Both the position numbers and the translations under genes were made by a program. Below are positions 48,409-57,700 of a DNA stretch of 64,000 nucleotides, piece by piece. The DNA comes from Acanthochromis polyacanthus. Its lineage: Eukaryota > Chordata > Actinopteri > Pomacentridae. The stretch is taken from assembly GCF_021347895.1 (NCBI RefSeq), contig NC_067121.1, positions 34,769,974 to 34,833,973 of the forward strand, in the 5' to 3' direction. A model generated the notes under the pieces. That model was not told where the DNA came from. It made no database searches and saw nothing but the letters and a program-made list of their open reading frames with translations. Each line of letters begins with the position of its first letter. The first letter of the stretch is position 1.

Positions 48409-49290
48409 TTTATTTTTTTTATTTTTTTGTATACTTACAGCAGTTTTTTTAATCGGGTGACATACAGTGAAATATTAACTACTTAAAATACACATACAAA
48501 TAACACAAACAAGGAACAGCAGGAAGATAAATCTTGTAAACGCTGTCCCCTGTGTTTCATAAAAAAACAAAAAAACAACAACAAACAAACAAAAAATTAT
48601 AATAATAACAAATAAGCAACTTTTCGAACCCCACTCCTCACCAGGTCAACACAAGTTAGGCAAACATAATCACAGACCAAATAAATATATTTATGTGTCT
48701 TACTTATTGGGAATTTCACATTCCAAAATTATCATTTTCTTTATATTCCGACATTATTTTATCTTTAAACATTTTTTTTGAATTTGTAGACACTTGAACA
48801 GCTTTTAAGTTCATTTCTCAAAGAGTTCCAAACTCCAACTCCATAAATGGACACACACATTCTTTTCTGTACTGTCCTCCAAGACGCAGTCCGAAAATTG
48901 TATTTTCTTCTGTGATATCCATCCTGAGAAAGAAAATTAAATAAATTTTGGATGGAAGCAGGCAACATTTTTTGTTTTGCTTTCCACATCACAAGTAAAA
49001 TTTTTAGGTCAACTAAATCTTTAAATTTAAGTTGTCTCGAGGCAATGAACAAATTGTTAGTGTGCTCTCTGTAGCTCTTTTTATTGATTATCCGAATTGC
49101 TCTTTTTTGCAGACGAACCAAGGGCTCAATAGTGACATTGCATGTATTTCCAAAAACCTCAGCACAATAACTGAAGTATGGAAGAATCATTGAGCTGTAC
49201 AGCATTTGCAGAGAGTTACAATCAAAAATGTCTTTGACTTTGTTTAAAATACCGATACTCTGGCTAATTTTCTTTTTTATGCATTTCAAT
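48409..49290 (-). mobile_element. 5'-truncated non-LTR retrotransposon
   Basis: On the minus strand it comprises a 175-codon reverse-transcriptase C terminus, an A-rich 3' UTR of about 350 bp and an A/T tail at about 48410-48428. It sits between the hAT-like MITE and the right end of the composite element. The protein differs from the L2 fragment at 11542-11883 and resembles the Rex1/jockey-like group. The exact clade is uncertain. Confidence 0.8.
48765..49289 (-). pseudogene. Reverse-transcriptase C-terminal fragment (non-LTR LINE)
   Basis: The frame stays open for 174 codons. Motifs in order: ISQSIGILNKVKDIF, LYSSMILPYFSYCAEVFGNT (the post-catalytic region with the LPYxSYC signature), LVRLQKRAIRIINK, a LKFKDLVDLKI block and VGVWNSLRNELKSCSSVYKF at the end. 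These are the thumb and C-terminal motifs of fish non-LTR retrotransposon proteins. The catalytic palm and endonuclease are missing. The lack of internal stops points to a relatively young copy. Confidence 0.88.
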
Positions 49291-49440
49291 GAAGTTCAGT
49301 GTTTGCATTATTCAATTTTTTTACCCCAATTTTTACACTTTTACTGCAAATGAATATCGGCTCCAAATATCCGTTATTGGCCTCCTCTAACTACTAATAA
49401 TCGGTATCGGTCCTGAAAAACCCATATCGGTCTATCTCTA

Positions 49441-50159
49441 ATGACAATTGTAGGCAGTCAACTAAAAGCACTCCAACAAAAGGAGAGAAAAGTGGCCAAA
49501 TATAGCCACCATTCAATCTTACACTCACACACACGTGCACACACTCCGCCAGTCACATGTACAGGAGCCTACAGGGAGTCAGCATTGCACCAGGACATCC
49601 ATCACACACAGCACGCTGCACACTGATGAAAAGATGACAAGAAACAAAACTAGGGTAAAAACTGAACCTTACCCTCCACGATATGATGCTTGAAGAAGAA
49701 AAAAAATATATAAAACTGATTTTAAAAAAAGAAAACACCAACTTCTACATCAGGGACCAGCTCTGCAGTGAGAAAGTAAGTGGTGCAAAGACTGAAGTCT
49801 ATGATAAAAATCACAGAGTGCTGGCCTCATCCCACTGGTTGATTTTACTAATGTATGTACACAAGGAGAGAGTTGAGCTGAGCCGACTGGGCAATCCCAG
49901 GAGGAGTGGCAGTAAGAAGCTCCGTCAAACCCACGCTGGGACCTGATGTGTCTGTTAGCTCATGTGAGGGATGTTCCTGGGCCTGAACAGTTAGCCTCCA
50001 AGCACAGAATGAATAAGGTTTCATAATACAACCTTGACACTGACATAAAAGTCCAGCTAAACAATGAGGTGAATGCCGTGGTGTTCATCCACATGGCAGC
50101 AAATAGTGACTTGAGTCATGCTATCATACAAAAATGACAATTTCTCTCCTACTTTTTAA
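49441..50159. other. Gene-free stretch
   Basis: No supported gene. CA-rich near 49530. Confidence 0.5.
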
Positions 50160-50600
50160 AGCTAGAAATTAACATCCATGTTAGCATCTTTTTGAAGTTA
50201 TTATTAACTTAAAAGGCATTTATGTTAATGTTATCTTATTTCTGAAGCTAATGTTAGCTTAAAGGAAGTTAAGGTGTTTTTTTTTTTTTTTTTTGCTTCT
50301 TTATAAAGCCAAAGTTAATTTAAAAGAAGCTGATGTCTATGTTAGCTTGTTTTTGAAGCTAATATTAGCTCCAAAGAAGTTAAAATCACTGTTAGCTTTT
50401 GGGTGAAGCTAACATTTGTTTAAAAGAAGTTAACGCTTTCTTATTAAAGCTAATGTTGGCTTTAAAAAGGTTAATGTTCATGTTAGCTTGTTTCTGAAGC
50501 TTATGTTACCTTAAAGGAAGTTGAGTTAAAGCAATTGGTATAAGGTGATTTTTTTTTTTTGCTACTTTTGAAAGCTAAAGTTACTTTAAAAGAAGTTGAT
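50160..50600. repeat. Minisatellite with GTTAGCTT...AAGCTAAT units
   Basis: Roughly eight diverged units of about 50-60 bp. Each has ATGTTAGCTTgTTTcTGAAG, then CTAATGTTAGCTT, then AAAGAAGTTAA. Every unit carries short inverted GTTAGC/GCTAAC-like arms. A T-run of 18 (about 50278-50295) interrupts it. Confidence 0.85.
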
Positions 50601-50779
50601 GTAATTATATTTCTTTTGGTTTTGTATTTTGTATGGCTTCTCCCAGACGAAATTATTATTGCATTAGGTGTAAATAATGCTATTTGCAGCTCTATTTACA
50701 ACTAGAAGAGTTGTGATATAAGTGGGACTGCTCATAAAGCCAGTCATAAAGGGGTTCAGGAGGTGAAGTAACTTTGCAG

Positions 50780-51401
50780 CCCTCTGAATCCCAAAGCCCT
50801 CAAAGACATATCTTTTGAGTCGAAAAAAGGATAAAACATGTCATCTTTAGTTGAAAAAAATCTGCAAATCTACAAAATATGTAACACCAGAACCTATAAA
50901 AACAGAAAGAATTAGAAACTAAATTACTCATCAATGGTGTACCATTCGGCAAACAAACAAAAAAATGTAAAAAACTAAGCTTAAAATCGTGGTATGTCAT
51001 CAAAATCACTTTATTCTACATGTCTCACTTCTTAAACATGAATCCATTAGAGACAACAGTCGCATCACAAAAATTCAAGAAAATATCTATGAGATGTAAA
51101 TTGACCGTTTTTTCAGTGGTGATACTAAAACTACACCACTGAGAATCATCTTGTACATGTTGACTGCATTTCTTTTTTAATTTAAAAAAGTAATCAGATA
51201 CATTTTTTATGAATTTGTGACATTATAACTGTTACACTGCATAAATTACTTTTGTGAATTGTCTCTACTTCTAGACATGCTTCTGCTGTTTCAATAGAGG
51301 TGCATGACTTTAAATTGCTGTGAAAAATTAGTGAACAGTGAGGAAAAATATGATCGAAGAAAAAAAACAGATCAGAAACTGCTTGGGCTTCAGAGGGTTA
51401 A
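50780..51401. mobile_element. AT-rich MITE, family A copy 2
   Basis: The left end is CCCTCTGAATCCCAAAGC. The right end, reversed, is TTAACCCTCTGAAGCCCAAG and continues into CAGTTTCTGA. This is the same terminal sequence type as the element at 24962-25580. The body is AT-rich and non-coding, about 620 bp, close to the other copy in length. Confidence 0.6.
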
Positions 51402-51860
51402 AAGGCTTTAGTTGTGGATGATTCAACCACCTAAGAAAATTCAAAGCATTTCCCTCATGATTAGAGAGACGACAGATGGAAGTCAAACTGACGTACCAAT
51501 CAGCCGAAGATGAAGAGAGTTCAGAACAGAGTCTGTTTGCACAGCCTGAATTTTCAACACCTTATCTTGTGCTACCTGTGGACAGAGTGAACTGCTACAG
51601 GATGCTGGGGGTAAAAATGAGTCACTGGGGTCCTGTTTTCTCAGTATGACATACAAATGACAGACAAATGCAGTGCAGACCCAATTTAAGACCTTTTAAC
51701 ACTTTGGTTGATTATGTATTTGGGAATAGGTACAAATATCCCAAGACCATTGACCACCTTACTCCATTGGTAATTGGCCTTTTTCACTATCATATGTACA
51801 TGTAGTCCTCATTATGTTGCACCTACCACTCCTTTCCTGGACCACACAAGGTGCATACCA

Positions 51861-52436
51861 CTAGCCTAGCTGCGCTAGACAACCCACGGCAACAAATTTA
51901 ATTCTCTGCCAGGGTGGGTCTAGTTACCCTCCATAAGGCTCGAGGCTGGATTCTCCTAAAACTGGCCGGACCAATCACCATGAAGTGTAGAGTCAGAAGG
52001 CGGGTGTAACGAAGTGACGACAGAGGCGTGACGATTCTGACAGAAACAACCAACGCACAATAAACAGTTATCTTTCGACTCGGCTTTGGCCATTGCCCTT
52101 AAAGCTAAAATTCAACTTGAAAGATAAACAAAGGACGGCACTTAAGTGTTTCATTGAGAAGAAAGACGTATTTGGACTTATGTTGATGGGATATGGCAAA
52201 TCCTTAATATACCAGTTGGCTCCGTGGCTCCGCTGGTTGGGAAGCTAATGGGACTTAGCCACAATCCGCCGGTGCTCTCGGAACTACGTCAGCCTATTCG
52301 TTGCGTTGATTGGTTGTATACCTACCCAATTGCTGCAGAGGGATTTGATAGACAACCTTTTAGCTCGCCTCCCTCCCTGTCGAGCTTCCCTAGACCCTTG
52401 TGCCGTCAGAAACATGGGTCTAGCATGGCTAGGCTA
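51861..52436. mobile_element. TIR element (0.58 kb) carrying a helicase-like fragment
   Basis: The left end is CTAGCCTAGCTGCGCTAGAC. The right end, reversed, is CTAGCCTAGCCATGCTAGAC, so these are 20 bp inverted ends with three differences. The body contains a piece of RecQ-like helicase coding (52102-52248). Similar CTAGCCTAGC-bordered repeats are frequent in fish. Superfamily unknown. Confidence 0.75.
52102..52248 (+). pseudogene. RecQ-type helicase N-terminal fragment (motifs 0 and I)
   Basis: The frame encodes FNLKDKQRTALKCFIEKKDV, then FGLMLMGYGKSLIYQLAP, and then runs to a stop. This matches the layout of RecQ-family helicases: an aromatic residue and Gln in motif 0, then the Asp-Val/Ile lead-in and a Walker A loop ending GKS followed by L-x-YQL. 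The usual PTGxGKS is here LMGYGKS, with the Pro-Thr replaced. Only about 48 codons survive and the DEAH and later motifs are absent, so it is a non-functional relic. It may be an exon of a transposon-encoded helicase. Confidence 0.7.
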
Positions 52437-53489
52437 GCACACCACCGCATGGTGACAAATTTACCAACTTTTTACACTTGCTGCACTCTAACAGGCAGAA
52501 ATTAAGTTCAGTGCCTCTAACAACATGGGGTATTTTTTGTCCTATGCCATGAGTCAGAGCATGTCTCAACAAACGTTTTACAAAATTAAAAGTCTAATTA
52601 GAAGTGGTAAATATATTTATGCTAAAGATTTTTTTCAGGCATGCTAGCGGGAAGTTCTATGGATTGGCAATCTCAGTGTGTTGGTCAGTGCTTTGGTCCA
52701 GACTAAAATATGTCATACCTATTGGATGAATGAATGTAAAGCCAATTAATTATGAATCATTGCCAGAGGGTGAAATAATAACCTTTCAACAGGCAATGCC
52801 CAGACTAAAGCATAGTTTGTCCACCTGTAAAATTAATGATGCTATTTTAGTGATGTTGTACTTCCAAATGTTTGTTTATGTAGTGGTAGTGGACCTGATA
52901 ACCCTAAATAATATAATCTACGTGAACAACCAAGTGTGGAAGAAGAGGAGAGAGATAATGTGCTCTGGGAAGTCTGGTGTTGCAGTCTGTCTTACAAAGT
53001 GGCCGTTCTGAACAACCCATTTCTGTTCAAACATGACCCGACCCCAAGTCCTGCTTCTTCAAGGCCTCTCCCTGAGCTCGTCCATGTCTTTAAGGTTTAA
53101 TGAGGTCAAAGAGGTGACAGATTACTTACATAGAGGTGGCAGAACTAGTGACTAATATTACAGAGGTTGCAAAAGTCATGGCTCAAGGTATTTTTCACGT
53201 CTGACAGAAACAAAGGTTCTTTGGCAAGTTCTGATGGGAAATAAGGAGAAATGAGTTGCAAATAAAGCTTTGGTTTATGTAATTTAAGGTCAGTTGACTC
53301 TCCTGACCTCAATGACACATCAGAAACTATGGAGATGTTAACTTGCTGTTAGTAAAAGAAAAAACGGGACCGTGCCACATAGTTATACATTAACCACCAT
53401 GAGCGTTTCGTTGTTGGGGCCCCATTTTCTGGGGATAAGATGACCTGATGAGTCAAACAACTGCAAGTTTATACTTGTAAACGTGCTAA
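52437..53489. other. Gene-free stretch
   Basis: No supported gene or repeat. Confidence 0.5.
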
Positions 53490-53818
53490 AGGTGCATTCT
53501 GAATTAGGGAAACACTGTTTTAAGTACTCTGCACCTGCTGTCTGGAACTCTCTGCAGAAGACACTGAATGAAGGCTCTCGCAGCGGCTAATTTTCACACT
53601 TGTTGTTGTTTTAATGTAAATTCTTAATCCTGTGTTTTATTCTAGCATATATTTTATTTAATTTGTTGAATGAGTTAGTGTTGTTTGTTTTTAATTGTTG
53701 CACTTTTAATGTTCCTCTGGCTGTCGTCTTGGCCAGGCTTCCCTTGGAAAAGAGGTCAGTGTATCTCAACGGGACCAACCTGGTTAAATAAAGGTTAAAT
53801 AATTAAAATAAAATAAAA
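53490..53818 (+). mobile_element. Non-LTR retrotransposon 3' end with coding remnant
   Basis: 53492-53590 reads ...LGKHCFKYSAPAVWNSLQKT and LNE before a stop. This is the YSAPxxWNxLQKTL signature at the very C terminus of fish LINE proteins. It is followed by a 3' UTR with CTGTCGTCTTGGCCAGGCTT and CTGGTTAAATAAAGGTTAAA, ending in an AAAATAAAAT tail. It is 5'-truncated. Confidence 0.8.
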
Positions 53819-54775
53819 GTCACGAGGCACACAACGGAGAGATTAGTTGTCATTCTCTAACTTTCCATCTTTAAAAGCAAAAACAAGCCAAAACTAACAA
53901 ATGCGAGAAAGACTCATTAATTATTTTCCTTTATCTAACAGACAGATGCAAAACCAGAATCCTGTACTCACAGTCATTCAAGCTGCTCCTTGATTCACAC
54001 ACCACATCTACTGTGGAGTGTCTGACATGATGCACAACACAGCAGCTCCGGGACAGAATAGCATCCATTATTGCTAGCCATGTTTACAATGCGTCATATT
54101 GTTTGTTTGCAAAGCAGCCATGTCTATTATCAATAAAGTCAATATGCAGCAGTATGATTGGGACTCCACTAGCTCTGTTTTGTCATGATAGACAGCTTCT
54201 TTCTCACACTGGGCACAGAAATGCGACTAAGAAATTGTGACTGTACTCAGCGCTAACTGTGCTTCGGCCTTTGTTCAGCACCCATTAAATAGAGCCAGCA
54301 AACTATGTGTCACTTTGGGCTGCTGAAAAAATAAGAATTCATACAATAAGGCAGTGGTAATGGGAATGAAAAGATACGGGAGTTTAATATGAAGCCCACA
54401 CATCATGATTTTTCTTTCTCTCTTTTTTTACATTGACATTTAAATGATATTGACTGCTATGTTAGACAGGCTGAATAGGATTGCGAATACTGAAAACACA
54501 CAGAAACACATTATCTATAGCTGTGAATCTACTAGTTCAAAAAACCACACAGCAGCGTGAGCTTTTTCTGAACTCCATGCCAAGACAGCTGAGCTAAAAT
54601 CACTGTTAAATAGTGTATGCATAATGGAAATAAAGCAGAGAAAACCTTTTCAAAGGCACATTCTGATGATAATCAATGAATAGCTGCTGCTACAACACAA
54701 ACACACACAAGTGTGTATATATACCCGAGCAGGGGTTTACCTCTCTTATCTTTAAATGTAGACCTTGGCCCAGAA
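53819..54775. other. Gene-free stretch
   Basis: No supported gene. Confidence 0.5.
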
Positions 54776-54970
54776 ACAAGTGCAAGTTTATTCATGTTGC
54801 ACCTTATCATACACAGAGGTCATGCAGAGTGCTTTACGGGCAAGAGATAAGAAAAAAAAGATGTAAAAGATAAGGTATAGAATAAAATAAATACAAGCAC
54901 AGAGGAGCTTAAATCTGAATTTACAGAATATGCAAAAGTGGCATAAAGCTGATAAAATAAATAAAAGCAT
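54776..54970 (-). mobile_element. Possible L2-type LINE 3' UTR remnant
   Basis: AAGTTTATTCATGTTGCACC, then CAGAGTGCTTTACGGGCAAG, and an A-rich region resemble the reverse complement of a fish LINE 3' UTR, with the layout seen at 11300-11400. There is no coding support. Confidence 0.35.
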
Positions 54971-55810
54971 GGTTACCTTTGGAGCATGTCGAAAGGACGA
55001 AAGGAAATTCAAAGTGTTTATATAACACATAAAGCCATGAAGACAAGATATACCGTAATGGGAACGGTAAATTACTCACGAGACTTCCTTGTGACTAGTC
55101 TAAAAAGAAAACTGGAAGTACTGCCTCAACCAACCAGGGAAGTATGCCCAGACTTAGATAATATACACCAATTAAAGTGAGCTGTGAAGACTTAATTTAA
55201 TAGGTGCGGCACCCAAGATTACTATTTGACAAAATCTCTCCCTCTGTCCTGGAGTTGTGGTGTAGAATTCCATCCTGAAATGTGTATTTACAGAACAATA
55301 TGATGGTCACAGTGAGCGTTGACCATCAAAATCTGAACATTTCCGTGTTAATCCCCAAAACTTACCAGCCTACAATAATGTAGAGGGCATGAGATCAGAA
55401 AGCCGGGAAGAAAACACTATAGAAGACAGTATAGATGAGTTTTTTCAACATAGATATTTGCAGTTCTTGTAGATTTTTTAAAGGGATTTGCCATTTATTC
55501 TGTGTTGTCAACTGAATAACAAGACTGCCAGATTCTTTTAGCAACTGGTGCAGAGGAAAATTATTTTTAGATATGCAAAGTAAACCTCAGGAACAGACTT
55601 CTGTTTTGTTTTTGGTTTGTTTGTTTGTTTGTTTTTGCCAAAACTAATGAAATGAATGCCAAATAAAACACTGAGTTGAGTAACAGGAGCTAATGGAGCA
55701 GAGTCTAGCCTGGACAGCTTTGACTCACCAACAGTAGAATTTATAAGTAATTTCATTGCCACACAGAGAATCAGTGCCAAGGTGTCAAAAATAATGGAGT
55801 GATTTAATCC
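54971..55810. other. Gene-free stretch
   Basis: No supported gene. Confidence 0.5.
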
Positions 55811-55973
55811 AATGTGAGTGTGATTGTTTGTCTGTATATGTAGCCCTGCGACAGACTGGCGACCTGTCCAGGGTGTCCCCTGCCTTCCCCGAGTCAGCTG
55901 GGATAGGCTCCAGCATCCCCCGCGACCCTAGTGAGGATAAAGCGGTGTATAGAGAATGGATGGATGGATGGAT
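55811..55973 (+). repeat. Dispersed fish repeat, 3' half with (GGAT)n tail
   Basis: GTAGCCCTGCGACAGACTGG, CGACCTGTCCAGGGTGTCCC, CAGCTGGGATAGGCTCCAGC and a GGATGGATGGATGGAT tail form the well-known 3' end of a fish repeat. The tetranucleotide tail suggests retroposition by a LINE such as an RTE/Rex3-type element, but the clade is not certain. Confidence 0.8.
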
Positions 55974-56989
55974 ATTGCCACAGACACCCAGTTTGCACTG
56001 CTGTAAATAAAAGGATTTTCATTCAGTGTCATCACTGGGGAATAGGCATATGCCGATAAACAGTAAACAGATATTTACTGAAGAGAAAATCTTTGAGATT
56101 GCCACTTTAAGCCGTAGACTGCATTTCTAGGAGGTCTTGCCTACTGTTAGCAGCTCCAGTGACGGAATTTCAAGCTCAGTGAATGGATGTTTCTTGTCAA
56201 AATGCACCTCAGGAGTCATCGTTGAATTATCTTACAAAAAAAATCACATATGGTCGACATTTTATCAAAGAAAAGTAGCGCAGTTCATGCAGATCCAAGG
56301 CATAGGAGTGCTCAAACTGGGACTCATTGAATGTTTTCTATGGGGAAAATGACCAAAAAAAAAAGATAACTGCCTTTTTTGAAACTCAGTAAACATTACA
56401 AACCAAGCATGGACACTGCTCTATAGGTTTTTGTGCTTGGAAGCTCAAACTATTGCTATATAATCACACAGATGAAAACATGGCCATCAAAGAAAAGTGC
56501 TACTGACAACAATGCTTTAATATCATGAGGACTTCACTTAGAACTCTACTTCAAAGAACTTCAAAGCTCATTTGTCTCTAGACAGCAGACTAATTAGCTC
56601 GCATTTAGTGAACACAACTGTGGACATGCATGACAATCAAAGCTGAAGCTATCAGAGATCATCTAAAAGGCTGACAGCTCTCAGTCTTTCCTTTGGCTGC
56701 TGACCTTTTGTTAGCCAACATTAAAACTTCATAGAGGACAAGAAGCAAAGCTCTGAGCCTTAGTGAGGTCCCCACATATTTAAATGATATCACAGCGTGT
56801 AACAAGTTAAAAGGGATATTAAAATGTGCAAAAAGTGTGTACATAAAAGTGAGTAAGGGTGCTTTTAAGTAAAACTTTGAGCTATGAAAAATAAAAATGT
56901 AATTATGGAACACATTTAAAGCCGACCTTTTCATGGTTTACAGCAGTGAAAGTGCCGGTGGAACTAATGCTTTTAACGATGGCTCTTAA
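55974..56989. other. Gene-free stretch
   Basis: No supported gene. Confidence 0.5.
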
Positions 56990-57174
56990 TCAATTACCAA
57001 TTAACCTTAGAATGTCTTTAGACTGAAGAAGCCAGAGTACCCGGAGGAAACCCACACATTCACAGAGAGAACATGCAAACACCATGCAAAAAGAACCCAA
57101 GTCCAGGCCAGGACGTGAACTGGGTATCTTTTAGCTGCAAGGCAACAGTGCTAACCACCGAACCCCTGTGCCCT
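56990..57174 (-). repeat. Dispersed fish repeat, tRNA-like head, inverted
   Basis: Read on the minus strand it goes GTTAGCACTGTTGCCTTGCA, then a degraded B-box-like GTTCACGTCC, then a TGCATGGTGTTTGCATGTTC block and CCGGGTACTCTGGCTTC. The last blocks match the family at 6713-6910. It is not a functional tRNA gene. Confidence 0.7.
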
Positions 57175-57578
57175 TGTTTGTTACCATTAGTCCATTTTTT
57201 GTCTTTCTGCAGGACATTTACCCTGCAGTTCAATCTTACAATCCTCAAAAACCTCATTTCCATTAGCAACAGACCTTTTTTTTTTTTTTTTTTTAGCTCT
57301 GTTAAACCCACTGTGAACTACCTGTCCAGAATAAATAACTGAGACAAAGTGAACAGCTAATGTTAGCTTCACTGACTAGCAGGACAAACTGCTGCAAAAC
57401 TCTTAGCTTAATAAAATTTAAATGCTACAAAATATTACTGTCATATCTTTAAAAAGACAAAAAAAATTTTACTGTTTGTAAAATAGACATTTTTACTTGT
57501 CATAGGTGGAAAAGCATGAAGTTAATACTTTTAATGACAAGTTTCTTACCATCTAGAATCCTAGTCAGCCACTATGTC

Positions 57579-57700
57579 TGAAGGTTCTCAGTCGTCCAGT
57601 TTTTTTTTTTTTTTTTAGAACTGAAGAAGCCGCTCGGATGAGAAGTGAAACGTCTTCAAGATCACAAGAATAAGTCCATTTGCCTGAACTAAACCCTTCA
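57579..57700 (+). repeat. Dispersed fish repeat (GTGAAACGTCTTCAAG block)
   Basis: AGGTTCTCAGTCGTCCAG, a T17 run, then GAACTGAAGAAGCCGCTCGG and ATGAGAAGTGAAACGTCTTC form a block widely repeated in fish. I cannot assign the family safely. Confidence 0.6.

Larger units (their letters stand above)
45223..49440. mobile_element. Composite TIR element (4.2 kb nest)
   Basis: The two ends are inverted: AGAGATCGACCGAT on the left and AGAGATAGACCGAT as the reverse complement of the right. Both continue into ATCGG-rich subterminal sequence (CGGGCCGATTATCGGCGCCG on the left, ACCGATACCGATTATT on the right). This CCGAT-rich terminus is a widespread fish repeat type. Inside lie, in order: a promoter-like 380 bp with a GATTGG (CCAAT-type) box, a 525 bp repeat, a TA-flanked MITE, a five-copy tandem array interrupted by a LINE, a hAT-like MITE and a LINE fragment. 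No transposase of the host element survives. The target duplication is ambiguous (TA is possible). Confidence 0.7.

Noticed and set aside
56990..57174. Functional tRNA gene
   Set aside because: Only a loose A/B-box resemblance within a dispersed repeat; it cannot form a cloverleaf with a proper anticodon arm.
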